Source: Chondrosia reniformis
Taxonomy: Eukaryota > Porifera > Demospongiae > Chondrillida > Chondrillidae
Reading direction: 5' to 3'
DNA length: 64,000 bases
NCBI GenBank assembly: GCA_947172415.1
Contig: OX359189.1
Span: 3,238,501 to 3,302,500, forward strand
Positions 51,161-64,000 of the stretch are shown here, piece by piece. The notes under the pieces were generated by a model that saw only the letters and a list, made by a program, of their open reading frames with translations, ran no database searches and was not told the origin of the DNA. Every line of letters starts with the position of its first letter. Within the stretch, counting starts at the first letter, position 1. Made by a program: the position numbers and the translations under genes.

Positions 51161-52044
51161 AGAAGAGACAAAGGATTTCACAAATGACTTGACATATTTT
51201 ACACCATTTTCACTTCACTGTGCCAAAAGGCCATAGTCTTCTATTTATTATACTAATTGTATATATGGTGTACATTTCAACTTAAATTGATGTGGCTGAC
51301 ATGCATCAAGCATTGATACATGATGCATACAAAGGTCTTGTTGAATATGAATTTCCTATATGCAATACACAATTTGTATTTCATGGACTTCAATCAATTG
51401 CTACGTATCTATGATAATATATTATGTTAATCATTTGTATCGTAGTCTGTTCCTATGAACTAGATTAGTATGTATTTTACTGAGTGAGAATTAATTAATT
51501 AATTAATTATATAGGTATACGTACTATTGTCATTTTCATTTGAACCTTTAGCCGACCAATGGAATTAATTGCTGCCACCCTATTTCAAACTGACAAATAT
51601 CATGTGTACATATAACTGACGATATATAGCTGCTATAGACCCAGCCCTTCTTTGCCCAAATATTAATGAAGTATAAGGGCTAGTGGCTATAGAAACTAGT
51701 CCTTCTGTGATTGTGTTGCCATGCAGTGTTTACATTTACCTATATATGTACATTGCAGGTAGAGTCAGATGTCACCCTGTAAGGTATATACATGTATAAA
51801 TTGTTTCCAGTCCAGTAAGTATATACACATATTATATATCTACAGCTGATTATTTTAAAATCACTTAATTTAAAGCAGATTACATATTACACATGCATAT
51901 ATGTACGTACAGTAATTCACACAATACACTAAATATATCATATTAACTTTTATATTAATCCATTAGTGAAGTTTTTTCAATAAGGTATCAAACACAATGT
52001 TTTTGCTTCCATATTTTAATGAATGGTGGTTTCTCCTTATACGC
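51161..52044. other. convergent intergenic 3' UTR region
   Basis: The BICRA homologue ends at 51160 and the leftward receptor gene ends at 52045, so both 3' UTRs and poly(A) sites fall here. The sequence is AT-rich with an (aatt)n run at 51493-51508 and a weak inverted repeat at about 51635-51690 (tatagacccagccctt and agggctagtggctata). No coding evidence. Confidence 0.6.
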
Positions 52045-55000
52045 TCATTTTTTCACATTAGAAGGGGGTTGAAGAGGGGATTTCCCTGATTTACCCCTGG
52101 TAGACGGGCCACTCGCTGAAGGCGGTAAAATAGGCTGTTTGGGTTGTCCCTTCTTAACCCCCTCTTGATGGATTCCTGGTGGCAGAAGCGGCATCTTCAA
52201 TACACCACTATGTTCAGCAGATGGTCCAGTTGAAGCCTGAGTTGTTGTTACCGTTGGAGACTGATCAGATGTTTTAGCAGTTAGTTGAGACTTCTTATCA
52301 GGTGTCAGAGAGGTCTTAGTGACCACTGGAGGAAGAGGATTCTTGTTTGCACTGTCTGGTGTCTTTGGTAATAGTGGCTTTTTGGCTGTAGGTGGAGCTT
52401 CTTTGGTTACCTTTGGCTTAGTAGTTCCTTTAGCACCTTTTACATCTGTGACACCAACTGTATTTGCCACATCACTGGATTTGATTGATTTCTTTCCAAA
52501 AGACTTGGGATATTTAACCGCTTTTGAATTCTTTGCTTTGCCCTTCTCTGGCTCTTGTGAAATTTTACCCAAGGTATTAGAATCCAAACGACATACTTCA
52601 TAGCCAGCATCATGATCAGTAATACCTGCATCTATGTATCATTTATAGAGATTAATACTTAGATATATAAATGTGTACATAAACGTTTGGATCATGTTTT
52701 ATATTGTATGGCATGTACGTATATATGCATGCATATAATTACAAAGCATCATGAAGAGGAAAAACCAAAAGATTCATATATTGTTGGAAATTGAATCCAG
52801 GACAACTGGCTTGCCCACCATAATAATACTACATGCTACCCCATGCATATATAGCCATGCCCCATATATATACATATGCCTCCTTCGAGTTAACTGTATA
52901 GCTTTCATATACTATATGTTTATACAGCAGCAGTGATTCAATTTTAAAGAAAAGCTGACTAGCAAAGGCCACATGCACTGTTATGTAGCATACCAAATCT
53001 GAAAACTGCATGTATGGATATATAATACACACACGTACTTCTGCCCATTGCTTCATCCATTGTGATATAGCCATCAGAAGGGTCAGTTTTTTGACTGGCT
53101 TCACCATGAATATTTGCATATTGATTTCGTGATAACTTGGGATCACCTGGCTTATTAGCCTTATTAGTGTGCACTACAGCTTCAGGTAAAGCATAATCAT
53201 TGTAGTTATCGGGATGGGATGACTTAAATATTGTGGCTTGGTATCCTTGATTTCGAACATCTTCCATTTCCAGAGGTTGGTATGCACTGTCTAAAGGAAG
53301 AATTGTTCCAGAGTTATCAATTTTGCATTCATTCTCAAATTGGGAATTTGGTTTCTCCTTACAATTCTCAAGATTCTTACGTTTCCTATAATTAAGCAAA
53401 ACATTAAGATTTCTGAGAAAATAACAATCACTGCAAAACATGACACTATAACATATATACTTATATTTATATTTATACTCTGTTGCCATGACAATGGGCT
53501 GGTTAATGGTGGTGCATATACTGGATATATCCTTTCAAATTGGTTCACAGATATACTAAACAGGATGTGGATCAGTTATTTACCTTTTATAGTGCATGAA
53601 ACTATATAAAACTAATAGTATTCATTGATCAGTAGCATTGCATCATTGAAAATCAATCATCACCATGGATAACAGAGTATAAATGAGTTATAGCCCATGG
53701 ACTCGGATGTCCACCAAAATACAATTACTCAGCCTTGGCCTAGTAATATATATATTCTGGCTACAATCCTCACCTCTGGGCTATAACTTATATACATAAA
53801 CATTCATAAATGAAGTTAGAAGTAGGGATACAGTGTCTGCAACAGTGACTGGCACATCTGGAAAAAGTATCGAAACATGATGATAATACCATGCAGAAGT
53901 GGCATATTGGAACTTAATCATAAATGTATGTTTGGGTGCATCATGATAGCTGAAGTAAGGATGATGCACCCAAGCACATTATCAAGTAACTTAACATAAA
54001 ATGTAATGCTCACCTTTTCCTGATTATTAATATGATAATGACTAATAAAACAAATACTCCAGTGGCTAGCAATAAGGCAATCAAAGTACCAGCAACTATA
54101 CCAGCTATGGGTCCGCCAGAGTTCCCTGAATTGCTGCTGACAACAACTGGTGGTAAGTAAATGAAAGGATCTGAAAATTCTCCCAGTCCTACTTCATTTT
54201 TGGCTGCTATTCGTACTCTGAAAGGTAGGGATTCATTGTTTGGAATCACCACCTCATTTTTTTTTACAGTAGTATTTGAATCAAAACAGTTAATGTTGGA
54301 TCTACAATTATACCAGACCATAATACGATAGTCATAAATGACTGCATAGTTATCCTGCGGTTGTGTCCAATTTAGAGTTACATTGATTCCTGTTTCATCT
54401 AAAAATGCCATAATCTGAGTTGCATTGACCTTATCTGGTTTATCTACACATTTGCATAAAAGAGTTATATTAGCTAGCACATTAAGTTAGTATAATGTGA
54501 ATAATCACTAGAATATTATCGGATAGAGTGCGTTGAAATCTAGGATAGCCTATTCCCTAGTTCGGAAACATTCATGACGATTTAGTACTTGTATGTACCT
54601 GCGTAAGTTCGCATGTTAGCGCTAACTCATTTAAAAAAAGAAGAAAAAAATGAGGAATTTCAGAATTTGGCCTATTCGGTTTAACCACTTTGCGAAGGTT
54701 GTAGAGCATCGAAACATGTTTTGGCGTTTAGAAAAGCATGCAAAAACGACTGCAAACACTCGAATACAAGCAAAAAACCTATCGCTGTTGATTTATTAGG
54801 TGTTAATTGATAATACATTGAATAGGGCGGCCATGTTTTTTTTTTCGCCATCCCTACTTAGAGAGTACTGCCGTACTCTCTGATATATGCATGTATAAAT
54901 TTTCATTTGGAACAAACTATTTGTGGCTATTAGGATGGTTGCTTTACACCACTTGCATATAAGTGAGGTTCCACATATACGTATACTGTTTAATACATAT

Positions 55001-58000
55001 ATACCTATGTCATGACTTGATGATGAAGATACGTATATGCGTACATTCACACATATGCAGGAACAAAAATATAGCTTTGTTTGTTATTTTGTACATGACT
55101 TAAGTACCCTATATACTTACGTATGTAACTATAATAAGAGGAATCCATTTAAATCACATGCATGTTGATAATAATTATCCAAACTTTATATTGGCATGCA
55201 TGTTACAAAATAACATCTCAATACGTCTGCAATAAACTTGCAATGCACGTATATATATATACAAAATAAATTATATACAGTACTCACCAATAATGGTTAG
55301 GTTAACATGGTCAGTATTCGAACCTGCTTCATTATAAGCATTACAGGTAATCACATTTTCCCCCAATTCTTCTTTGGAAAGAGGCTCTATATTTATGTCA
55401 TTAGAATGACTTGTTATAGTCCCATTTGGAAATGTCCTGTCAAAAGTATAGTTACTACTTGGTCTGGCTGAAGAAGTACAAGTGAATTGCCTATCACTAT
55501 CAAAATTAAGAGTGGCATTTTTAGGATAAATAGTCACTGATTCAGGGGGAACTATACATAAGGAGAGAGAGACAGCATAATATATTAATAAAATCATTTA
55601 TACTAACTATTTCATTTTTCATCAAGTACTGTATAGATTAATGAATCAGATGTAATATTAACATAAAACACATAAGTACGTATATATTTCTGTATATGAT
55701 ATATGTATGCCTGCAATGCATGTGCATCTATCCATGGACCAATACATTCAAATAGTCTGTTGTTCTTTACACAAATACTTGTGTTAAGAATCTGATTTGC
55801 TGGCTACTAAAAATTTTTCACTTAGCACAAATAAAAAACCTATTTGACAACTACAATGAAAAGAGGAATAAATCAACACCACAATTCTTTTCTATGGTCT
55901 CTAGGTATAAAAACAGAAGTATATAAGAATGGACACAGAATTCACGTGGTTGAGTCAGGATAAATATGTCATAAAGTATAATTGTGCATATAACCCCCAC
56001 TACATGAACAACATCTTGCTTTATATAAAACATTGTCATATTGTTTGTTGGTACCAGCCAAATATACCATAATTACATGAAGGCATGCAGATAGTACGTA
56101 CATATAATACGTACATCTACTTTGTTTAGCTTTGCAAAAGCTACAGCTGAGCCTTAGAATTTAATCAATTTGTGTAGCGGATGCACACAGATCAGTCTGT
56201 ATACCCACTTAATATTTTACTACACTATAAATAATTAAAAGTAGCCATGACTCATGTATAGACACATACATTGATAGATATACATAGATATACATAGATC
56301 TATATAGATTTGAGCATGCACTATTAAAAGCCACAATAATACCTAAGTCTAACTTACAATTAACTGATAGGCTGAAACTGACTGTTTTAACCAATGTTTC
56401 TGTTCCAGCTTGAATTATATACACTTTACAATAGAATTCACCATTATGGTTTCGAGAAGCTGATATGGTATTATTTATGACAAATGTTGGGCTTTCCACA
56501 CTATAGAGAATACATATATGTGAATCAATAGAGCTTAATCTCCTTTAGAATTAATTAGAGCAGCAGATTTTATACAAAATATAAAAAAGGCGGTTATGTG
56601 AATATACCTTTTGAAATAATTTGGTCCTGTGAGATGAATCCTAAATGATATGTCATCTGGTGAATCAGGATCTTGGATGGCGAGGCACCAAATTGTTGTC
56701 TCATTTCCTTCAGTTACGGTCTGGCTAGTGCTTGCAAAAAGTGTTGGTAATTCTGAAACAGGAAGTATATAATACATTATTTACGTAGATGCATCATATA
56801 TATTTGATGAATTTTTATATTTAAAGAGACTATAGAGGCCAAAGATGTTTAATTCCAATAAGTGTGATTAATAAAGACACTTATTCACCTAATATAACTG
56901 TTGCAGTGTGCATTAGTAGTTACATTTTAATAAGCTTGCTTGATGATTTGTAAGTTAATGTTTACTCTTAATTGTGCTATTGCTAGCAGACTCTATTCTA
57001 TCTTATATAGTAGAGCAAAATAAATACATTCTATAAATTCTATCTTATATAGTATATAGTAGAGCGACACCTATATAATGCTAAAAGAGAAACTACGTAT
57101 GCTAATCATATAAACACCCAAATTCAATGTACAATTCCATCAATATTAACTTATATTTCTGAACCATTAACTAATCACCTCATAAGTTACAAATATATTT
57201 GAAATGCTATTTTTCCTTTTCTTATTCTTGTGATAAAGTGAAACATTTCAACACTGATCATGATATGTAGCCCAGATTTGACCAATACCAGTATACATGC
57301 ATTGTAATTGAAGGACCTTACTTGAATTTATGAAATATGTAAACTTATGTGCAGGTCTACACATTTCCATCTTAGATAGATGACATTACACTTTTGCAGA
57401 TCAACTGCAGAGGCTTACCATAGATCACTACGGTAACTGATATATTCACTGATATACTGTTAACTGCATCTTCAAAATAGCAGGTATAATTTCCGCTATC
57501 AATCTCAGTGAAATTTGTCTTTTGGAATGTATTATCTACTTGTGAACCACCAGGGAGAAGTAGGGTTGTATCAATGTTATTTGCCTGTAGTATAAAAGAA
57601 ATAGGTTTATATCCTCAATTATTAATTCTTTAAATTATTAATTATTAATTCTTTAAACAATACAATCATGGGGATCAACTTAATACTTTGGCTTTAAGGT
57701 ACTTATATACAGTTATAGTTTATAGCCTTAAGCCATCCATTCATAAGAGATACCGCATATGTATATACATATATCTACGTATACGAAATTGACAAGTTAA
57801 TCTAATGAATGTTAGCCGACCTACTGCCAAACAATAATTAGTAAAGTATGCTGATTTAGTATGTGTGCTGGAAATGTACCAGTCAGTATTACTTTCTACG
57901 TGTTTTGCATTAGGAATGAGTGATTTGTTAGTTTTTTTATACAATAATCTTACAATCATGGTTATGTCATGGTGTCAGGAGTGACATTTTATAGACTTTC

Positions 58001-61000
58001 TTAATCCAGCAGTACATAAGTACAGCAGTATGGCTGTCTAACCCAGTGGAGAAGAAGATGAAAGAAGGGAAAAGAAAGAAGAAAAGACTCCTGTATCTTC
58101 ATCCAAAGGTCTCTTCAGGTTTAGTTCCCCTATGGGCTCTTTTACAGAATAGGCATATAGCATGTAGGAAAATGGTATCTTAGATTTTTCATAAAGAAAT
58201 TTTTTTACATTCCTCGAGGTAGTTCCTGGGAAGTTATTTTTAAGGTTCCTGAGGTTCTCTAGGAACAATTTTTCCTTGGAGGAACTTTACAAGGAAATTT
58301 GAGGAACTCTCAAATTAAAGGCAGTTTTAGAGGTGATTATAAAATGAATATTAACACATAAAACCTGTCACATTCTTCAAGGAATACATTGATATAAAGC
58401 ATATATCGATCAAATGTGTGAATTTAATGAATTTATATATTCTGACAAATACGTATATACCTATGTACATAGGACTTACCAGACATGTTAAGCGATGGTT
58501 ACTTCCAAGTAGGATATGAAATGTGAAACTTTGTCTATGAATTGAGATTTGGCCATTAATCTCAAACATTTCAATTCTTGGATCTGAGTAGTTTAGAAGA
58601 TAACGATTTATGGATATTTGGTTATATAAATGGCTGATGTTCATCAATAAAAATGGATAGTCACATGCTGTCAGGTGACTATATGTATTACTAATGATGC
58701 ATAGACAACAGGACAGATAGGAAATGATATAATTCCTTACCTTGACCATTGTAAAAGACTATAGCTGTAGTGCTTGTAGTTCTATTAAGTGTAAGTACTG
58801 CATATATATACTGAATACAACCAAAGTAAGTATATAGCAGAATTAAGTGTTAGGAAATTCATTCACCAAATGGTTGTGTAATACATTGATGAAAATTGCA
58901 AATTAATTAAGAGAGGACAGGATGTTCATGGAGCATTGATGGTTAAAATTTAGGTGACTTAACCATATACACATACAAGTGATATGTTTTTATAATTAGG
59001 TACAGTATGCAATACTAGAGCATTATGATATACAATTTCTACAAAGAAGCTGGGTCTAACAATTTTAAACTATTATACAAGTTGATTTGAAAATATAAAC
59101 AACCATTTACAGGACAATTTACAGGTATATTTAATAAGAAGACTTGATGAATATAAGTGAAATAAGTTAATTAATAATGAATAAGAAAGTTAAGTATAGG
59201 TATAGCAATCCAAAAGATATTTGTAGATAAATAAGTCTTCATCATCATTGCACTCAGGATATTACCCCTGCCCACTCATGTCCCCTTAGGAGTGCAAAGA
59301 GCCTATGGGAGGAATTGAAATTCACCTGATGGGAACCAGAGTCTCCCCATAGCCACTCAAAAAGATGGTTGAGCCATAGACATCTGTTTAGTCCTTATTA
59401 GGACTCATCAGTATGGCATACAATGGAAGTTTAAGTGGCTAGTCTGCTAATAAGTACTCCCAAAAGCAAAAAAGCTTGTGATTCCCATATTAGTGGTCTG
59501 CCACAAGTGTGGCTGACCACTAATATGGGAATCGATATCATCATCATTGAAGTCTGTATATTACTCCTGCCCATTCATGTCCCCTGCGGAGTGCAATGAG
59601 CTAAATATGTCTTATCAATTCCAGTATATAAACTGACCCACAAACTGAATATAGATAGAATCTGTATCCATTCCACTGCCATTACTGACTTTGCAACTGT
59701 ACTTAATATTAACCTCATTTGATGGGCCTACAATTTCTAATTCTGCTGATTGAGTATTTTGGTAATATTGATTGTTACGTCTCCACTCTCTCGGAACATC
59801 TGCTGTAGAATTGCACCTCAGAGTTATTCTTTCATTTGTGAGAATTCTGAGTCTTCCACGGATTTCAGCCAAACTTGTTATCTGAGGTGGATGCACTATA
59901 AAGAATTATAAAAATGTATATAGAAAAAATACAAACTACGTACAAACTACATATAAATGTGTGTAGTGTGGTGTGGTGTGCTGTGGTGTGCTGTACTGTG
60001 GTGTGCTGTGGTGTGATGTGATGTGATGTGGTGTGATGTGATGTGGTGTGATGTGGTGTGGTGTGAAGTGGTGTGATGTGGTGTAGTGTGATGTGGTGTG
60101 ATGTGGTGTGATGTGGTGTGCTGTGGTGTGCTGTGGTGTGATGTGGTGTGCTGTGGTGTGGTGTGATGTGGTGTGGTGTGATGTGATGTGGTGTGATGTG
60201 GTGTGGTGTGGTATGATGTGGTGTGGTGTGATGTGGTGTGATGTGGTGTAGTGTGATGTGGTGTGATGTGGTGTGATGTGGTGTGCTGTGGTGTGATGTG
60301 GTGTGATGTGGTGTGATGTGGTGTGGTGTGATGTGGTGTGGTGTGATGTGATGTGGTGTGATGTGGTGTGGTGTGGTGTGATGTGGTGTGGTGTGATAGG
60401 GTGTGGTGTGGTGTGGTGTGGTGTGATGTGGTGTGGTGTGGTGTGATGTGGTGTGGTGTGATAGGGTGTGGTGTGGTGTGGTGTGGTGTGATGTGATGTG
60501 ATGTGGTGTGATGTGGTGTGGTGTGATAGGGTGTGGTGTGGTGTGGTGTGGTGTGGTGTGATGTGTTGTGATGTGGTGTGGTGTGATGTGATGTGGTGTA
60601 TATAGTGTATATATAATACTGAAAGCACTATAGTATAGTGCTTTTATAATTTCAGTATACACATTAATATAAATGAAGTTGTAGCTCTGCATATATATAC
60701 GTGTATGTACACAAGGAAACAAATAACATACTTCCAACTACAATGTTGTGGCCTGATGACCATAAACTTGAGCCAGCATAATTTGATACTCTGCAAGTGT
60801 AGCGTCCTCCCTGTGCACTGGAAATACTCTGAATTTCATAATTTTTACTAACCAAATTGATTGAGTGGCCATTTAACTCCCATCTGTAATAATTTATAAG
60901 TTACACCATAAATTAATTTATGTTGTTTTTGCAATATTGCAAGTGGATTTGTAAATAACTGTATACACAAATGATTATGTACCCTGTAGTAATTAATTAT

Positions 61001-62716
61001 AATGGAAATGAAATAGCATGCAGTGAAACAATATTTCATCATAGGTCTAGATATATATATATAGCAGTGACATTAATATTTGAGCAGGCATGAATATATA
61101 GTATGGGCTAATTTATAAACAAGGCATTCTTTAAGTATACATTGTGCCTTTTTGATTGATGTTTTGCTTTGATTGACATGTTCACACAATTTTAGGTACA
61201 ACATGTTTTCAGCAGACAACTGATTGGAGTGATATTGGTCTTAATGACTACTTTCTGCTGGAGTATATGAGAATCTAATACTCCATTTCCCCACATGCTA
61301 TATATATGCCTATATATATTCTGTCTGCCTACTCATGCCTATGTCTACTATATGTATAACTTTAAGTTATATAATTTATCGAGTTAAATAAACTCACTCA
61401 TACTGGAACTCTTCAGCAGGTCTTCCGCCAATGGATGCACATGAGAGACTTACAGGATGTGTTACTTCACTGTAACCTGGTCCACTTATTGTAGCAGCAT
61501 TAGGTTTTGCTGTATATAAGAAACAAGCTTAAAGTGCACGTGGTAAATAGATAAGCAAGCATGTCTCCTTAAGCTTGTAAATATAACAAAGGCAATGAAA
61601 TAGTTCTTTACAGCACAATTAGTATAGATGTCCAAATTGGCACTAGCGGGCTGTCATACACAGTTTTTGTAAAACGGCTCCCCTTAGCTAATTAAGCAGA
61701 AAATGTAAATTAATGATATACTTTTCAGAACTCTCATCAGATTAATTTTTACCAAATTTTAAAATCAATTTAAAGGCTAATCTATATTAGTAATTAAAAT
61801 AATAATATCAGATATATCATCTAATAAAAGAACCAATCAAGCCAATTCATCTATGTATATATACACTGTACTTCTCTTTATAGTATTTTCATTATATATA
61901 TATGATTTCTATAATGACTAAAGAAATTGCCAGCATGCAACAAAGAAACAAATGCATAAGAATTAATTCTTCAATCAAAAAATTAATTATTTCTTTGTTG
62001 CATTTACTTCACTTCCTGTTTGTATAATCCTATATGGGCTATTCATGTTTTAAACAGTAGATAATCCATTATCAGTTTGTTGTCATAGCAAGGAGGTATA
62101 AATATATGTTGTTTAGCAATAAGTTGACTGTGAGTGTAAAATAATCAATGTAATTGGTATATATTTATACCCCATTGCATGCCATGGCAACGAGTTAATA
62201 ATGGTGCACTATCTACTGTATACAGTGTGAAGTGCTGATTAATAGGATATGCAGTGTGAATTAGGGAGTGGCTGCTCGAATGTCAGGGCAAAGGGGGTAT
62301 AAATCAGTAATATAGCCCATCACCTTGGACTTCCGCCAGAATATATATATTATAGAGTATAATTACTCTGCCTAGGCATTGTATTATATATATATATATA
62401 CTTACTATAGTCCTTGCTATACGCGTATGTACATGAAATATACATATATATATGAAAAACATGATAGTTTGCCTAAAATAAACCTTACCATAAGCTGTGA
62501 TGTTAAATTTCAGTATGCACGCACCATGTTGGTTTTCACATGTAACCACTGCTGATGTTACATTATTAATGATATACCATGAATTATACACATTATTGTT
62601 ATTGAGACTTGTTGTTAAGATATTTGAAACATTAGCAGTAGGGTTCCAGGTAGGTTCAGAGGAGCTAGTGCACTGCAGGACAAGATGGTCACCTTCAATT
62701 GCTGATACTTCAGTAA
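52045..62716 (-). CDS. Ig/FN3 transmembrane receptor with tyrosine-motif tail (5' end missing)
   Basis: Twelve exons, leftward: 62489-62716, 61398-61509, 60732-60883, 59638-59895, 58480-58583, 57419-57584, 56608-56752, 56358-56500, 55288-55551, 54014-54443, 53039-53385, 52045-52625. They sum to 2930 nt, at least 976 aa, all phases fitting. Six Ig-like domains with paired Cys (for example RYTCRVSNYAG, NYTCYFEDA, EFYCKVYI) have many N-glycosylation sites. They are followed by an FN3 domain (NVTLNWTQPQDNYAVIYDYR, FRVRIAAKNEVGLGEFSDP), a transmembrane helix (GIVAGTLIALLLATGVFVLL) and the stop-transfer run RKRKRKN. The cytoplasmic tail of about 310 residues starts with tyrosine motifs (YQPL, YQAT, YNDYAL, YANI, YITM, YEVC), then a Lys/Pro/Thr-rich disordered stretch ending PSNVKK. 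There is no kinase or phosphatase domain. The signal-peptide exon is not found and may lie beyond 62716 or outside the window. Likely a cell-surface adhesion or recognition receptor; ligand unknown. Confidence 0.87.
58035..58345. mobile_element. two dispersed elements back to back
   Basis: 58035-58180 is an inverted copy of the 21272-21490 family (ctcctgtatcttcatccaaa, tttagttcccctatgggctc, atgtaggaaaatggtat). 58195-58345 is an inverted relative of the gaggaactt-rich block at 35130-35415. They adjoin in an Ig-receptor intron, so the 35-kb block may be part of the same composite element; that is inference. Confidence 0.6.
59245..59600. repeat. direct repeat pair flanking a hairpin
   Basis: About 59245-59297 and 59537-59596 share tcatcatcattg, tattacYcctgcccaYtcat and gtcccctNNggagtgcaa. 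Between them lies a hairpin with 19-bp arms (59480-59498 and 59515-59533) whose 16-nt loop can itself form a 6-bp inner stem (gccaca/tgtggc). It lies in an Ig-receptor intron. Confidence 0.8.
59957..60600. repeat. GTGTG/ATGTG pentamer satellite
   Basis: About 640 bp of 5-bp units, nearly all gtgtg, atgtg or ctgtg, in an Ig-receptor intron (59896-60731). Because the period is 5, all minus-strand frames read as His/Thr/Pro repeats (HHTTPHH), giving spurious long open frames. The strong strand bias (G/T on plus) is notable. Confidence 0.95.
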
Positions 62717-64000
62717 CTGGAAATAATTGATGGAGATGAAAATAAATATCTGTCTTGAAAACATACTTGCTAATGTTAAAAACAAGACTTCACCATCCAA
62801 GAACCAAAATAACAAATTATAGCTATATGCATAATTGATATAATTGACTTCAAAATATCTGCAAAGTTATAAGAACACTTTGACAAGAGAATTCATTACA
62901 TAGATAAATGAAATTGTCACACAAACACTACATTCGTCCACCTTATATATTCAACTTCATTATTAGAGCCAATACTGTATAAATATCAAGTATTGTGAAA
63001 GGGGACACATGCAGACAAACCTGAATCCTTTAGACTCATATGTTATCAGTAATGCATGGGTAAGTTAATTACTGCCCACAGATTGGAAAGGTTTCTCTTT
63101 ATATCACTGACCCATCTGCATGTACAGGGCTTCACTAACAACATTCAAGGTACCCAGGAGTTGATCGCAATGCTACAATACATCATATCCCAAGCCAAGG
63201 AACTATAGGGCTCTCAGTCTTTATTTCCCTCCTTGACTTGGCAAATGCATTTATATATAGATCTGTCTCCCACAATCTCATGCAGTAGAGATTTAATTTC
63301 CTTGTATGGTGAAGTTTCCAGATAATATACAATTATAATAATATATCTCCAATTCCTATGGCAAACTGCAGGGGTACATAAAAGCAAAGATTTGGATATA
63401 AATTGACATGCAATTTGACGCAATGAAAAATGCCAGGCAAGAAGGAGATGTATCTCCCACTCATGTGACATCCAGTTCTTCCATCAAATGCAGCACCATC
63501 AAGATTGAAGCATTGGAATCACTAAAATCCATCTACATAATATCTTAAAGAAGCTCTGCTTTAAATTAATCTATAATTAATTTGGAAAGTGTTTATCACA
63601 GTTTGTGGAAGGCCTTATACACCCCTGCAAGGAGAAATTTTCTCAAAAAGAAAAATTCTGAGTCTGAGAACAAACACTTGATCAGTGTATACAAAAACTG
63701 CACGTAATTGATATTCACTTAATTGATCATGAGCGTGCATAAAAAAGTACATATTACACTATACAATTATTTTTTGCCGAAGTTTGCTACAACTCGAGTT
63801 CCACGTCACGCAATGTTGCTGAAGTTAATTATCCGTAATCAGTAATTGAGTACATTTCCTTCGAGTACAAGCACAGAAGATGCAAACAAATTTTTAAACA
63901 ACAAAGCGATCGCAAACACAGTATTATATCAACGAATTTTCAGGTATATACGTATCTATATAGTCCTGTCTGTTACGCGAGTTGGCATAGAAAGTTGCTC
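62717..64000. other. upstream of the receptor gene, signal-peptide exon not found
   Basis: The receptor's most 5' exon found starts at 62716 in phase 1, so at least one upstream exon is missing. A donor-like site at about 62765 follows a hydrophobic frame (LFWFLDGEVLFLTLA), but no Met or acceptor supports it. The open frame at 63214-63471 (minus) has no recognised domain. Otherwise nothing coding is seen. Confidence 0.4.

Noticed and set aside
59865-60737. Long minus-strand open frames of His/Thr/Pro repeats (up to 290 codons)
   Set aside because: They are the pentamer satellite read in all frames. They lie inside an intron of the Ig receptor and have no upstream coding exon in frame.
62760-62815. 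Hydrophobic frame before a gtatgt donor, considered as the signal-peptide exon
   Set aside because: Phase fits but there is no Met or acceptor in frame and acidic residues interrupt the core.
63214-63471. 85-codon minus-strand frame considered as the receptor's first exon
   Set aside because: No signal peptide followed by a phase-1 donor; the hydrophobic stretch is internal and the sequence does not continue into an Ig strand.

Overview
The window is animal nuclear DNA. Genes are split by many GT-AG introns and the proteins align closely with metazoan families: NADP isocitrate dehydrogenase, eIF2 gamma, a GLTSCR1-type chromatin subunit, an ARL14EP-type protein, Death domains, and an Ig/FN3 receptor. 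The DNA is AT-rich with many short 'tacgta' microsatellites, mostly short introns and abundant small inverted-repeat elements. My best guess is a non-bilaterian metazoan, probably a demosponge such as Amphimedon. That identification is inference; only the metazoan assignment is firm.

Layout. 1933-16573 (minus): cytosolic-type NADP isocitrate dehydrogenase, 13 coding exons, 407 aa, with two large introns near the 5' end full of minisatellites and duplicated segments. 19344-21071 (plus): an unrecognised coiled-coil protein. 21719-30086 (plus): eIF2 gamma, 12 exons, 472 aa. 30353-37269 (plus): a multi-Death-domain gene with an internal exon that encodes a nucleoside-phosphorylase/nucleosidase fold and ends in its own stop codon. 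37445-38656 (minus): ARL14EP-like zinc-finger protein. 38657-44370: little coding sequence, with transposon debris. 44412-51160 (plus): BICRA/BICRAL (GLTSCR1) homologue, 8 coding exons, 991 aa. 52045-62716 (minus, 5' end not found): a type I membrane receptor with six Ig-like domains, one FN3 domain, a transmembrane helix and a long tyrosine-motif tail.

For each spliced model the exon phases join without a break. The total lengths fit too: 407 aa for IDH (human IDH1 is 414) and 472 aa for eIF2 gamma (the same as human). The housekeeping genes have no evident functional link to each other.

The most interesting region is 30-37 kb. There one transcription unit could give either a Death domain plus phosphorylase-fold protein or, by skipping that exon, a three-Death-domain protein with a basic linker. 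This resembles innate-immune adaptor/effector logic. The Ig receptor with its tyrosine-rich tail is the second candidate signalling gene. Between the genes, the window has an unusual number of unrelated near-perfect hairpins, several dispersed inverted-repeat element families, one clear Tigger/pogo-like fragment and several long minisatellites.

All splice sites were read by eye; no transcript or database search was available.
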